Shown here piece after piece: positions 35,462-46,815 of a DNA stretch of 64,000 nucleotides (the first letter of the stretch is position 1; every line of letters begins with the position of its first letter). The position numbers and the translations under genes were made by a program. Under the pieces are notes generated by a model that was not told where the DNA came from, did no database searches, and worked only from the letters and a program-made list of their open reading frames with translations. Origin of the DNA: Gracilaria gracilis (taxonomy: Eukaryota; Rhodophyta; Florideophyceae; Gracilariales; Gracilariaceae); assembly GCA_030374805.1 (NCBI GenBank), contig JARGSG010000200.1, positions 310,001 to 374,000 on the forward strand, written 5' to 3'.

Positions 35462-35672
35462 GGGCCATATGGGTACGACTAGTGGCTGCAGGTACCGAGA
35501 AATGGCCGGAAGATGGCCTTGTGGCACGGAGTGATTTTTTGGAGTTTTTTAATTGGCTCAGAATATGGCCGTTGGGATGGCAAGGGATTTCCATTGGTCC
35601 AAAAATGGCCTCTCTTGTACTCGAGAGTAATTTTTCGTCCATGTTTTGGTCCCCTGGAGACACTGGCCAGCT
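35462..35672 (+). repeat. Left subterminal motif array
   Basis: Repeated ATGGCC-type motifs (for example near 35502, 35513, 35565 and 35605) mixed with TTGGTCC and CTGGCC variants. The same motif occurs in reverse complement at the other end. Confidence 0.55.
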
Positions 35673-35985
35673 TTTCCCTTTCTGGGTTTACGTCTACCAA
35701 CGGTACCAACGGTACCATTGTTACACGCTTGCGTGCAACGTAAGAGTGTTACTGTTACCCTGTTCACCTCCCATCCTTACTCCCACGCTAGCAATCACTC
35801 CGGTCTACGTACGCATCTTTTCTGTCCACCTACACAGACCGCGTTACCTCGCTCCCAATCACGTCCTTCGCTGTCTCATGACCGATACCACTTCGGATTT
35901 CTCATCATCAACGCCCCTTCGTCCCCTCAAAAAGATATCTCCAATGCCACGTCGCCTAGGTTTGCAGCAGCAGCAAGGTGTGCGC

Positions 35986-37078
35986 ATGAAGTTGCGACCT
36001 TCTCTCCTCCAACTGATTGCGTTGTTACTTTGTATTGGATTTGCTTGAGTTCCACCATCGCACGCCTTACAGAACGCCCCACTACCTTTGTTTCCATCGC
36101 TGGCATTCCCTAACCCCACCGGCCCCAAACATAGAGCCAACGGAACAACAACCTCCAACTCCGGTTGTGTAAACGAAGTTGTCGTTTTCTTCGGCCAGTT
36201 CATTGACCATACGTTTGTGGCAAGCCTTTCGAGTGATGAGTTTATGAACATTCCCATTCCGAAGGACGACCCCATCTTAGCCAACTTCTCTGGCCGATTG
36301 TTTCAGTTTCGGCGAAGCGAACGTGCAAAAGTGGATGTCCTCAGTGTGTTTGGCTCCTCACAAACCACCGTTGCATTCAATATCCAACAACTTGTACAGC
36401 AAGATGCAAAGCTGCTATCGGACACCTGGTGCTTCGGTCCGGTCGATAATCAATGCTACCGTACAGAGCAGTAGTGCTGCAAAAGTTGCACCCGCATCTC
36501 TCTAACAGCTTCCGCGACAGGCCCAGGTTGCTGCTGAAATTGTAAGTGCGCCGCGTCCTGCAGCAGCGGCAATGACAGTGGGTGGGATTGTTTCTTGTAC
36601 TCCGAATTCGAAAAAGCTCCCACCAAAGTTTGATGCCGAACGACCGATCAATTCATTGTCATCTTCGCTAGATTTTGCTTCAGTGTATGGCCCTGATGAA
36701 GCGCGTGCAAACGATTTGCGCTCGTTCAAGAACTTAAAGCTGAAGGTTTCAAGCGGAAACGTGCTACCGTTGAACACGCTGGGGCTCTCGAATGCTCCAA
36801 CTGCAGGTGCCGAATACTTTCTTGCTGGTGATCATCGTGGAAACGAACATCTTGTGCTATCTGCTTTGCATACCATCTTCGTGAGAGAACACAATTCGAT
36901 ATGCGACGAATTGAAACGGTACTTCATAATTTCTGATGACGATCTGCTGTTCCAACTAGCGAGGATGATCAACATTGCACAATTTCAAACGGAACTATTC
37001 GTCGCGCTAACGCGGTTTCGAAAGCTTCTCATGCAAGGATCACTTCAGTATGTATGCTTAAAGACATGTGCTCGATGG
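35986..37078 (+). pseudogene. Secreted animal-type haem peroxidase (peroxinectin-like), decayed
   Basis: ATG 35986 begins a signal peptide (MKLRPSLLQLIALLLCIGFA) followed at once by an in-frame TGA. The same frame continues with VVVFFGQFIDHTF, which holds the distal His of this superfamily, and PIPKDDPIL. After a break near 36470 a second frame from 36572 has RPINSLSSSLDFASVYG, then FLAGDHRGNEHLVLSALHTIF and REHNSICDEL, matching the AGD-R-NE and L-REHN motifs. A plausible intron begins near 37049 (donor GTATGT) and ends near 37143. The proximal-His region is not found, so the gene is also truncated. Family members use peroxide in wall or oxylipin chemistry and defence. Confidence 0.82.
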
Positions 37079-37973
37079 TTCTTCCAACGCTGTCAGTGGA
37101 TGTGAACAGATTGTCGTCATGGTGTGCTTGTTTTCCATTCCAGAATGAGCCAAGAACAGTTGAACTGCGCAATTTCTGTTGGGGAGCGGGTTTAGAAGGA
37201 GGTGGAAGAGCACTACAGTGCACAGGTTTGCTTTTTGCAGGTTATCGAGGCGTCACCACGTGGAATTTGCTTCTTCACCCGCCTCATGCGCTCAAGACCG
37301 CAATGTCCAGGAATCTATGCTATCTGCAGGAACCCGTTCACTGCAATAAAGCCTAATAGACAGACAAGCGTTGCACCAAACCTGGTTGCGTAATGAACGG
37401 CCTTTGAAAACAGTCGACCAAACTTTAAGAGCCGATATAATACGGATCGTTCTACTCCTGCCATCTTGCTCCTTCACAAAGACTATTTCCATTGCCTTGT
37501 GTACAGCCCCAACTTCGGCGGTGAATGAAGACACACCTACACCATTGGGCACAATTCCTCCTCCGGAGAAAACCACCGTCCCAAGGGAGTAAGCTCGACG
37601 GTAAACTTCAAGTTTATGGTGAACCATTGTTGATTATCGTAAATGATTCGTTTCTTGCACTACTTTCTCCGCAATTTTGCTCAAACCGGTTACCAACTTT
37701 AAAGATGGATTCGATGTATCATGGGTTGGTGCGCAAGAAAGAATTAAGAAGAAACACTAACAGAATAAGCAGGAAAGTACAGATCCAAGGCAGAGTAGGC
37801 CGACCATCTCTTATCCGCTTGCTGCCACAGAAGTTGAATACCTTCCTCACCTTTAAGATTCACTAATGCAGGAGATTATAGGGATGATTTCCGTCCGAAT
37901 TTCAATGTGCAACAGAACGTCGAGCATTTGATCTCACACGGTAGCCGAGCGGAGTTACTTGGTATAAGCTGCA

Positions 37974-38330
37974 TCACTTAGATTCCTCGTCAAGACTCTT
38001 TATGAAATCTAGGTACTCTCTTTGCTCATCTGTGAGACCGTCACCCCCCTCCCGCGGCATGATCGGCAATTGCTTGTTGCACTTCATCAGATTCAAGGAC
38101 ATTCTTTGCTGCATCTATCCAGAACTCCGTTTCTTTACGCGGATCGCGCCCAAACGCATCCTCATGTGAAAACCTATGTCAGCAGTCGGCGATGCAAGCA
38201 ACAATAATTCAAGATGAACGTACCGTTTCCGATTCTGGGTCGAGTCTATGATTGAAGAGTCGCTCAGCTCTCTCTCTTCTTCTCCTTTGCCTCCGGAGTA
38301 TTGATCTCCACGACTGGAGGTGTCTTCCAT
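37974..38330 (-). pseudogene. Small intron-containing gene of unknown function
   Basis: Exon 1 is 38330-38224 (MEDTSSRGDQYSGGKGEEER). A 50-bp intron at 38223-38174 has GTACGT donor and CATAG acceptor. Exon 2 reads FSHEDAFGRDPRKETEFWID, then AAKNVLESDEVQQAIADH. A one-base change in a G run near 38050 forces a frame shift, after which DGLTDEQREYLDFIKSLDEE reads to the TGA at 37974. The product is about 100 residues, acidic and helical. No domain is recognised. Confidence 0.6.
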
Positions 38331-39097
38331 AGTTCAAATCACCTGTTGTCTCTGTTCCTTGCCACACCTAATGTGTGATTTCCTCGAAATGGTTCTATGT
38401 TTCATGATGAACACGAGTGGGTTGTTCTAGAAAAAAGGCTGACGAAGGCCTTCGTGGTCGGGCGTATTTTCAAGCAACTCAACTTCATATTGACTGAACC
38501 GCTACTTCACTGAAATGACGCCTCCTTAGCAATTGAGTAGCAATAACGGATGTTCAGGGAACGGAATGTGACTATTGACAGAGGTTTAATAAGCTGCCTG
38601 AAAACCTTGTGTACGCAGCCGAATAGAACTCGGTCGGTAGAGCATTGGCGTAACGTTACCCTCGCTCCAATACTTCTCCAGACGCAACGCGAAACTCTGG
38701 TCAACGAGATGCCTTGGAAACCGTCTCACGTTCGTTGTCGTTAACAGCATATACCTTCATGTTCCTGCCTGTCTCAACCTTGTTGGCAGAAACTGCTCCG
38801 CGATGGCGCGACGGCGCAGATACATGGAGATTTTGAGGTCAGGTTATTTGAAATGATAAGGTGCGCATGCTCCCAGATTTCAAAATAGATCTCTGTTGGG
38901 TACGAACTTTTTACTAGAGATAACTTACGAAGGTACAGTAGAATCTGATCCGTCAAGGAAGTTAACAGGCTAGCACTGCTCTGTCCCATTACTCATTTCC
39001 CAGCTGAGTTCTCAAGTACGAAGGTGCTTGTATCTGAAAGGGGGTCGAATCATCGAAACTAAGCTGTTCGAAGCTGATCAAGAGGATTTATTCTGAT

Positions 39098-39754
39098 ATG
39101 CAGAGCTTTGTGGCACCTACGTTCTGCATCAGGCGACCTCTTTTCATGGAATGCCGTGACAAACCAGTACCACGAGCTCGCCGCCTAAGTCTCCCAACGT
39201 TTCGGGAGAGTAGATACTTGCAGGAAATGCATATCGAACGAGCGAAAGGAAGACCCATTAGGGTTGCATACACGGAAACCTTTAATCTTATGATTTCGCC
39301 TTTGACAGTAACAAAGCCGCAACATGAGATATATGCGTTTTCGTTTGCTCAGTTTATGCAATGGATAAACGAAGAGCAGACTGCGATTTGGAAACATCAA
39401 GAATCTGAATTCGACGACGAGCACACTCTTCGTACCGCAATGAAGTAACAACTCAAACAGGAGAGCAAATACTTCGAAGACGAAGGTACGCTTGCAGAAG
39501 GACTCGATGGCCCAGAGTTTAGTCTCTACCCCATTCGCTTTGAGATCCCAAGATGGGCTTACATTGCCCGTATAAGGGCACCTAAAGGCGTTCTGGGGAA
39601 ACGTGCGCTTCAACGAAATCGTGCGAAACGACGCAAACGGGCCGCTGCCGTGCAGATCATGCGCAACCATGCGAAGCGGGGATCTGATTACATATTTTCC
39701 GCCCTTCCAGAGAGTTTAACATTCCCATTCTCAGTACTTTTGGAAGATGTCTAA
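39098..39754 (+). pseudogene. Ribonuclease P protein-like (RnpA-type) gene with one nonsense codon
   Basis: A 218-codon frame from ATG 39098 to TAA 39752, broken only by TAA at 39446-39448. The last 70 residues resemble bacterial and organellar RNase P protein: YIARIRAPKGVLGKRALQRN and AKRRKRAAAVQIMRN supply the basic RNR-KRR helix, followed by GSDYIFSALPESLTFPFSVL. RnpA binds the catalytic RNA that trims tRNA 5' ends. The N-terminal 100 residues are basic, Arg-rich and could include an organelle transit peptide, suggesting a nuclear gene for a plastid or mitochondrial enzyme. The assignment rests on motif shape only; a mitochondrial ribosomal protein is an alternative. Confidence 0.5.
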
Positions 39755-40447
39755 CAGTCTTTGCGTAGTACGTTTTCATGGGCAAATCAGTTCGGAGAAG
39801 AGGAATTACGCAGGCAGATGTATTGCCAACGCTAGCGACTCCAAGGCAGCATTGGATGAGGCAACCGTATCAAAAACCTCGTCGTGCATCAGAAGAAAAT
39901 AGTGGTGCACACGTAAGATGGTAACAGAACCGATTTTCACATTGTTTGAATGATTGGGTTCAGACTCATTCACGGAAAGAAAAGATGCTGACAATAAGAA
40001 AGAGTCTCCTCCGGAAGTTACTCTCGTTTCGTGAACATCGGCCTCTAGATTTGCTTTCATTTTCAAAACTCGAAGTTCTCCATAAGGTCAGAACATGGGT
40101 CTTCGAAGACAATTCATTTTCATCCAATCCAGATCTAAGACACTGAGCCCTCCCGGCCGCTTCTACGTCCACATCAATGTTGGTAATCTTTGTTCTAGCA
40201 AGCATTTCATGAGTTTAACGATAACCTGTGTGGCTGCTCAGCTGCTTTGCACTAATCAACGTGTGCAAATGGAAGGAGCGCAGTAACGGCCTTTTGTTTC
40301 CTCTTCGGGATGTGCAACTTCAAATGTGAATTCAGGTTGTGCTCTTCTTTCGTGTCAAAAGGGAGTATCCGTTCTTCATGTATAAACCTCTTAACCAACA
40401 ATAGTCTTCAGCCAGCCACGTTCTAGAATGATGCTCAAGCATTCAGT

Positions 40448-40940
40448 ATGACTGAGTCAGATTCTGAATACACCATCCACTCGTTGGTTGGGAACTTAAC
40501 GGTGCTTGACAAGGGACTTCTCAGATGGAAACATGGGCAACGTACACCGATGACCGCTGCCCGATTTCTGCTTCATTGCTCCGACTCCCAGCGGTCTTAA
40601 CCCAGAACGTACTCCTTGACATCCTCCACGTTCTGCGAGGCCAAGCCACCTAAGTATTGAAAACTATAGTTTCCTGTCCCACTGAGGGAGAAGCACCGCT
40701 TGAGACCATCATTAGAGCAGTTCACGGCTTGAGTGCCATGGGCACAGACGTGTTCAGAACACATTTCATGCCACATTTACCAACATTATTGGAAACCCCT
40801 CGTCAATGCCCGATAATGCAGAAGACGAGATTGTGAGAAAAGAGATTGAGGAGCGAGTTTTAAGGTTGAGTCAGGGTATATCACAGACAGTTGCAAAGGT
40901 TGACACCTTTATTGTAAGCGATGTGACGAGTGTTCAATGA
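40448..40940 (+). pseudogene. Decayed gene of unknown function
   Basis: ATG 40448 opens MTESDSEYTIHSLVGNLTVL. A shift near 40595 leads to QNVLLDILHVLRGQAT, a TAA, then LETIIRAVHGLSAMGTDVF and a second shift near 40800 to DEIVRKEIEERVLRLSQGIS, ending at TGA 40938. About 150 helical residues in total. No family is recognised, but the runs of sensible protein across three frames indicate a once-coding region. Confidence 0.4.
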
Positions 40941-41035
40941 CAGTTGAGGGGATACTTGGGACTGTATAGAGTGGATTATGTGCGTCGGTCCCGCCAGAAA
41001 CGTAACCATTTTGTGCACATTGTCCTCATCAGCGA

Positions 41036-42178
41036 TCATATCTCTCTTGAAACGAGAAACGATTCATACTGGTCAGTGAGAAACCGCAGAGAAAATAGTC
41101 GTATGGGATGACATAAGAAACGAATGGAGAACATACCTAATATGCGATTGAAATTGGCCTCAATGGCGCGTCCACCCAGCTGTTCTGCAAGAAGTGCCAT
41201 TGGGGCGGCTTCGCACATTAAGTGCAGGTTGTACCATATAACGATTCCTACAGAACAAAGAGTAGCGTAAAGGTCTGCGATAAAGCAACCGGAGTCAATC
41301 ACTTTGCCTCGCAAGCTGGTGACCACCTTCCTTGTGTTGTGACAACACCTAACCTTGTGTCGGTTCTGATTTTGATGTATTCACAATACATGTCGTTACC
41401 GCTGGAAAACTTGAGTGGCTTGTTTGTTTGTTGGAAAGACTGCGTGGCAACTTGATGGAGACAGAACGAGAGCACACCATCTCCCAGGGTATATGTGAGA
41501 GTAGTGGCGGAAGAGTACAGAACGTAACCAGCTGCTATTTGATCAGCTCGCTTTTGTCGAAGATCCAGACGGGTGCCAGAAAGATTGGGCGGGGAAGCAC
41601 GTTTGTACACGATGAAGGAAGCAACACATGGCAAGGGCTGTCCAAAGTGGTCCACGTCTAGGGAGGTAAGCATGACCACGTAAGGGCCGTGCACAGCAGA
41701 ATCACAAAAGGTAAGAGGGGTCTCATTCTTGGCAAGAATAATGCATGCGGCATGCCATTTATATACGTTTTCTCCACTCTGGAAAACCAAACTCATGATT
41801 TGAAGTTGGTATGAATAAATTGTTGACTGTTCGAGCACGAAATGACGTAGTCCAAGCGGGATAGATCGTGCGATGCAGACATGATGATGAGGGACATGTG
41901 CGTGCAATCGCGGATATGTTCATGCCCATGGAAGGTCCAACAGTCCATCTGCTCCTACAGACTGTTTGTTTGATGCTGGTGAACTCGTGACCTGTGCTCA
42001 TAAGACGGGTTCTTGCATGGCAACGCACACCCTTGTTGGACAAGAGCAACAGAGAAGATGGGGCTTGAACAGGTACCAGATCAGTTGTCAACATCGAAGG
42101 TACTCCAGCATCTGCTACTACTAACGCACAAATTTGACCGGTAACATGGGTTTGGAACAACGACATCTTCTCGTGCAT
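41036..42178 (-). pseudogene. Fructose-1,6-bisphosphatase, decayed, with intron
   Basis: Segments match class I FBPase in order. AAGYVLYSSATTLTYTLGDGV corresponds to the AGY-LYGS segment. FIADLYATLCSVGI corresponds to the VGSLVADVHRTLLYGGI segment. CEAAPMALLAEQLGGRA corresponds to the YE-PMAFIAEQAGG segment with the metal-binding Glu. The upstream DPLDGSS metal site appears only as a degraded TSLDVD. A 68-bp intron at 41136-41069 (GTATGT...CCAG) is visible. Frame changes near 41310 and 41910 and motif loss make it non-functional. The enzyme hydrolyses fructose-1,6-bisphosphate in gluconeogenesis or the Calvin cycle. Confidence 0.75.
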
Positions 42179-42387
42179 TAATCATGTCCGTAAGCTTCGT
42201 CATGATAAGAATAGAGCAGTTCAGCTACGCAATGTTCATACTTTGCATTCTCTAGGTTCCAACTTGCAAGAAGAGCTGAGAATGATGAGGGCATGAAACA
42301 GTATACCAAACAGCACAGACATGTGTTAGATGGAACTGCTGGAAACCTTTGTCGACCTTTTTCAATGCTGCTGTGATCTAGATCCAT

Positions 42388-44289
42388 GAAATCGGCATGC
42401 CGATGTAAATCTTACAGAACTGAGAGTGACGGTTAAAAGTATTCCGTTTTCATGGAAATGCTCACCACCAGAACCTCAGCCCCCAAACTCGTTCGGTGGA
42501 AGGATTGAAGATGTTGGCGTCAAGAGCAGAACTAGCCAAACGGAAGAACATTGCAAGGAGCACAACTTAGCAGATTGAGGAAAGCAGCGGCAAACGTAAC
42601 CATCTGAATCGACCTACTGATGCAAGAGGCAAGCACTCGAATCATAAAAGCACACTGCTGAAGAAGTCGGCAGTTGGTGAAGCTTAATCTTCAATGGTAA
42701 AGAAATCAGATTAGAACCCTTTTGCCTGCCAGAAGAAATAGAAGAGATGAGTACAAAGTGTGCTAAAGAACGGGTCCAGAGCTCGCTTCCTCTTGGAAGG
42801 GCCTTTCCCACTTGTGCGACCGGGATCCGACCAACTAACGGAGATACCCGTTGTGTTGCTGCCTATGCCTTGTACCGTTGGTACCGTCGTACCGACGGTA
42901 CGCGGTAAAGTGACCTGCATCGCGTGGGTGATGATGAGATCTCACCACTTGTCGGAGGCCTTAGTACCACCGGCAACGTCACTATGACTACTAAACGCCT
43001 CATCAAAGCGCAACAAGAAGGCCCGGCATGGCCAGCGTATATCCACGTGTCATGCGATTCTGCCCGAATAGAAGAGAATTTATTTCACCAACGATAGCGC
43101 TTCGCACGCCTTCTTTGACGCACCACTGCGGGCGCCAGCGACTTGCCCTTCACATCCGTAACCACGCCAAAGTTGCCACTTTGCGGGCCGGTTTAGCGCC
43201 GTTTCGTCCGAGTTCCCACACCCCCGCTGACGCCCGTGCAATGAACTCCGCCGTCCTGAAACAGGCTCAAGGTGCACCGCAGTTAGTGACGTCGACTGAC
43301 ATTCCCTCCAGTCTGACCGTGAATGACGGCGATATCCAAGCGCACAGGCTGTTGGAAAATGACTTACAATAGCTCTTATCCGAGATGCAATCAAGTTTCA
43401 AAGCGTTTTCCGACAACGCGTTCATTCAGATCGACCAGATGGAAGCCAAGAGAAGCGAGTAGGATGCGACCCTTGTCAGTACTTCGAAGAATGTAGAAGT
43501 TTGATCTGAACAACAAGCCAGTGCTGCTGCTCGCCCGCTGTATCCCCGAACAAGCAAGCTGCGGTTCGAACTAGTTGAAGGGATAGTGCGCCTGTTGATT
43601 GTGACGTGTATGTGTTGCGAGTCACGTTGAGAAGGTAACTGCGGCGAAAGCTGGACCAGATGAGGAAAGGCGAGCAAGAGCATTGCAGTTATATACTTTG
43701 TACAAATGGGACACGCTTTCAACTCTTGTAGCTCGTAGGGACTAGTTGCGAAAAAGCCAGGAACATAAAAGGTGGTATATGACAGCGAAAGAAACGCAGT
43801 CAGCGCTACGAGAAATGACGTTATGATAGAGCAACAAAGACAGCATGCAGGAACATGAATAATGAGGAAGTTATTGCACATAGAGGGGAGAGAATCTGTG
43901 TGTGAAACAACACTGCTGCTCCAAGTTAAGCCAAGGGTGAAGTAACGCGTCCGATAGTGGTACTTTGTACTCGAATGTACCAAATTCGGACAAGGAATTT
44001 TCGCTCCAGAAGTAACTCCGCCCCAAAGCGCTCCAGAAAAATCGGGTCTCGCCCTCGGGGACGCATTGGTGTTGGTGAGGTTGCCCAACCTTCACAGATT
44101 ATCGTCAACTGGGGTACATCCATCCAGCTAGAGAGGCATAAGAATGATGAACGGCCAAACGTCTTGTTGATAATCGCCAACGTCACCTAGTCCAACCTCT
44201 GGAGCTATATGGGCCAGCTGCGATAACGATGGAGGTCCATTATTTGTACAGAACTGCGAAATACTTGTGGTGTTCTTTATCTCGGCGAT
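42388..44289. other. Cargo-like region without confident gene
   Basis: A plus-strand frame from about 43028 reads ATLRAGLAPFRPSSHTPADA and continues past TAG stops into MQSSFKAFSDNAFIQIDQME, suggesting another decayed gene to about 43460. A minus frame 44088-43426 is hydrophobic in its middle but unrecognised. Nothing here can be named. Confidence 0.35.
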
Positions 44290-44691
44290 CTACAGGGTGT
44301 ATTCGTAGTTGTACAAAACCGGCACGGCGATGTTCTCATGATGTGGTAGCAACAATGTGTTTTGAGAGCAGATGTAATTGAGTCTGTGAACGAGTTGTGC
44401 GTGCTGTATATGCACCAATGCGCGAAGCAGACCGGATACAAGAGTAACTATAAGTAGCATATCTCGGTACTGGTCCACTTCCGTCAAGGCGTTGGCATCG
44501 GCGTAATCGATGAGGAGGTACAGAGTTCGCGCACTCTCGTACATATCTACAGTGGGAACAATATTGAAAGGGTCAGTCATACAAAGCGAGATGAAGGCCT
44601 CGTGCATGGCCTGCGCAACCTGTGAAGCGCTCTGTTTTGCCTTGGTAGTGTCCTTGACGACAGTGAAAGTGACAGGCTCTTCCAAAAGCAA
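44290..44691 (-). pseudogene. Protein-kinase-like fragment
   Basis: A 133-residue frame whose order suggests a kinase N-lobe to catalytic loop: FTVVKDTTKAKQSASQV (beta-strand and Lys), ESARTLYLLIDYADANAL (hinge), VSGLLRALVHIQHAQLVHRL (helix E and HRD, with D changed), NTLLLPHHENIAVPVL. The catalytic Asp is missing and no C-lobe follows clearly, so it is at most a pseudogene fragment. Confidence 0.35.
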
Positions 44692-44853
44692 ACCAAGAGA
44701 TCAAAGTGGGAACATCATATACCTCAATAATGATACAAGGACAAAGCAGGTTGATATTTCGAGCCTAGAGATGGTATTTTATTGTCTCTGCAAGTATCAC
44801 TGCTGGTGCAGACACACAAATATCATTGTCTTCCGCTTCATATACTCCTGACA

Positions 44854-45495
44854 TTAATGGGGTGCTGACGGTGGGGGAATGGATTTTCTTGGGCATTTCA
44901 TGCCCCGTACTGGGTGCGTGGATCTTGATTTTGAATAGTAAGCGTTTCGAGGGGATTTGATTCGACGGTTTCGATGTTCCGATGTTTTTTCAATAGAGGC
45001 TTGATCAGAATCATGGGTGAGACGAACGAGAATGGCATCCGATGTTGGCAAACTATCCGCTGGAGTCAGGAAGTGACTATATACACGCACAAGCCTTTCC
45101 TCGACTTGCAATTCATACAGATATTCTTCGTGCTCTAAATTCGCACTTGATACCATGCTCTCGTTATAATTATTATCGTCATCATCATCGCATTGGCTGA
45201 CCTCCTTGCTTGATACAATGTGAGAGGAGTTCAACAGTTCACCATCAACAGACATATTCTTGTCAGTACTGGGCACAAGAGACGGCGCATACTGAGATGA
45301 AATGTCTGTTCCCTTGCTCGGACTGCTCTGAGAATTACTTTCTGCAGCTAACACTCTCTTCTTCCTAGCGTATTCTGCATACCAAGCACGCCGCTTCTCG
45401 AGACGTTTCTTCTTTATCGTTTGTGACTCGGAGTCCCGTTGAGTTCTATACGTTTTGCGCTGGTTTTCATTTTCCTTAATCCGATTTTTTTTCAC
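44854..45495 (-). CDS. Basic/acidic hypothetical protein downstream of Tnp2
   Basis: An open frame of 213 residues with a Lys/Arg/Glu-rich helical N-terminus (KKKRLEKRRAWYAEYARKKR) and an acidic middle (SQCDDDDDNNYNES). No recognised domain. It follows the transposase on the same strand and could be an accessory DNA-binding protein of the element. The start is uncertain because the frame is entered without a clear ATG context. Confidence 0.4.
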   Translation of the reverse strand: MKKNRIKENENQRKTYRTQRDSESQTIKKKRLEKRRAWYAEYARKKRVLAAESNSQSSPSKGTDISSQYAPSLVPSTDKNMSVDGELLNSSHIVSSKEVSQCDDDDDNNYNESMVSSANLEHEEYLYELQVEERLVRVYSHFLTPADSLPTSDAILVRLTHDSDQASIEKTSEHRNRRIKSPRNAYYSKSRSTHPVRGMKCPRKSIPPPSAPH

Positions 45496-45499
45496 ATTC

Positions 45500-46815
45500 T
45501 CGCCAGATCTTCTTTCTCAAGAATCCGCATGAGGCAGAAGACTTTGTCGGCGGCTTTGCCAGGTTTTTTTCTCTCTCTGTAACAAAGTGTATGTGTTCTG
45601 CATTTTGAGCAGTTTCAGAGATGCTTGTTTCTCTGATAGACACCCACTTTGCAGTGCATGGTACCAACAATTTTTTCAGAGAACAATTCGATTCCTCCGG
45701 AAGAGTAATCTCCCGATACCTACCACTCATGTCCGATCGAAAGATGGTTCTGTTCTGAACACTACGGAATGGATTTGGAATGATATGCACCTTCTGCCTC
45801 CGCGTTCTCGTGGAACATGCCACGGACCTGTGGCATGTTACAACTCACCTTACAGAAGCATCAATCCGTGCAAGGTTATCCTCCAGCTGTATACAGATAC
45901 TTGTACTGTACACTGTAACCAACACCGCTGGTCGCACAAGTGAAAATCGCGCCTTCGGGGTTTCATGCGACTCTTGGTGTCGCCACCACCCCTGCAGTCC
46001 TTCCACGGGCTACCGCACCGAAGCAACCTCACCGACACGCCTTGACCGTGCGCCGTCGGTGCGGACCCAATTTGGGACCGGCAGACCTAGCTGGATGGCT
46101 TGCTTGCATCCGTTGTAGGACGCGTAATCGGAGCAATCAGCGCTGCTCACGTGCAGCCGTGCGGGCGCAAACCGAGTTCTCCCCTTCTACGATTGCGTGC
46201 TTTCAAGCCAAGCCGGAACAAATATCACCTCAACGCAGAAGCATCAAGCCGCCAAAAGACCATCAGCGACGAACGAGAACCTGAGACCTTTCCGCCATAC
46301 GACAAACAGGAGAACGCTGGGCACCGCGTTCATTACCAATGGCAAGTTGCATGACGTCGGGGTCTGAGGCACTCTGCATTCAATTCAGAAAAACGTTGCT
46401 CTGCAGTGGCTCGAAATCCGGATTCCATAGCGCTCGTGGTACCGCATGGGCATGTGCATCCAACGAACGTGCGTGTATGCTAAGGTTGAACACTCACTTC
46501 TGTGGCGATGAAGAAATTTGTGTATTACGGAACATAGAAGGAAGCTCCCTAACTACCACAACCGTCTCATAGAAAGGCAACAGCAGGATACTGCCCGTAT
46601 GATCACCTTGCCGGAACCCGGGGAGTTGGTGATAGGTACGGCATGGATTGGGTCAGACGCATAATCCTTTTCCTCACCAGGTTCCTTGTCTGGTCTTTCA
46701 CGCAGATCTGCATTGCCTTTTCCTGCGTGCAGTTCACTTAGGCATCAGTCATTCTTGTTTATTCTGTCTGTCGTGATATGAGCATGTAATTGGAGTGATT
46801 CTTTGCGATTATTTC
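45500..46815. other. Gap in nested block
   Basis: Short frames on the plus strand (45940-46284, 46100-46354) are Arg/Pro-rich without motif. A minus frame 45823-45476 precedes the hypothetical protein. No supported gene. Confidence 0.4.

Noticed and set aside
35425..35985. Long N-terminal extension of the peroxidase
   Set aside because: It reads through the Gypsy C junction and subterminal motifs; the signal peptide at ATG 35986 is the better start.
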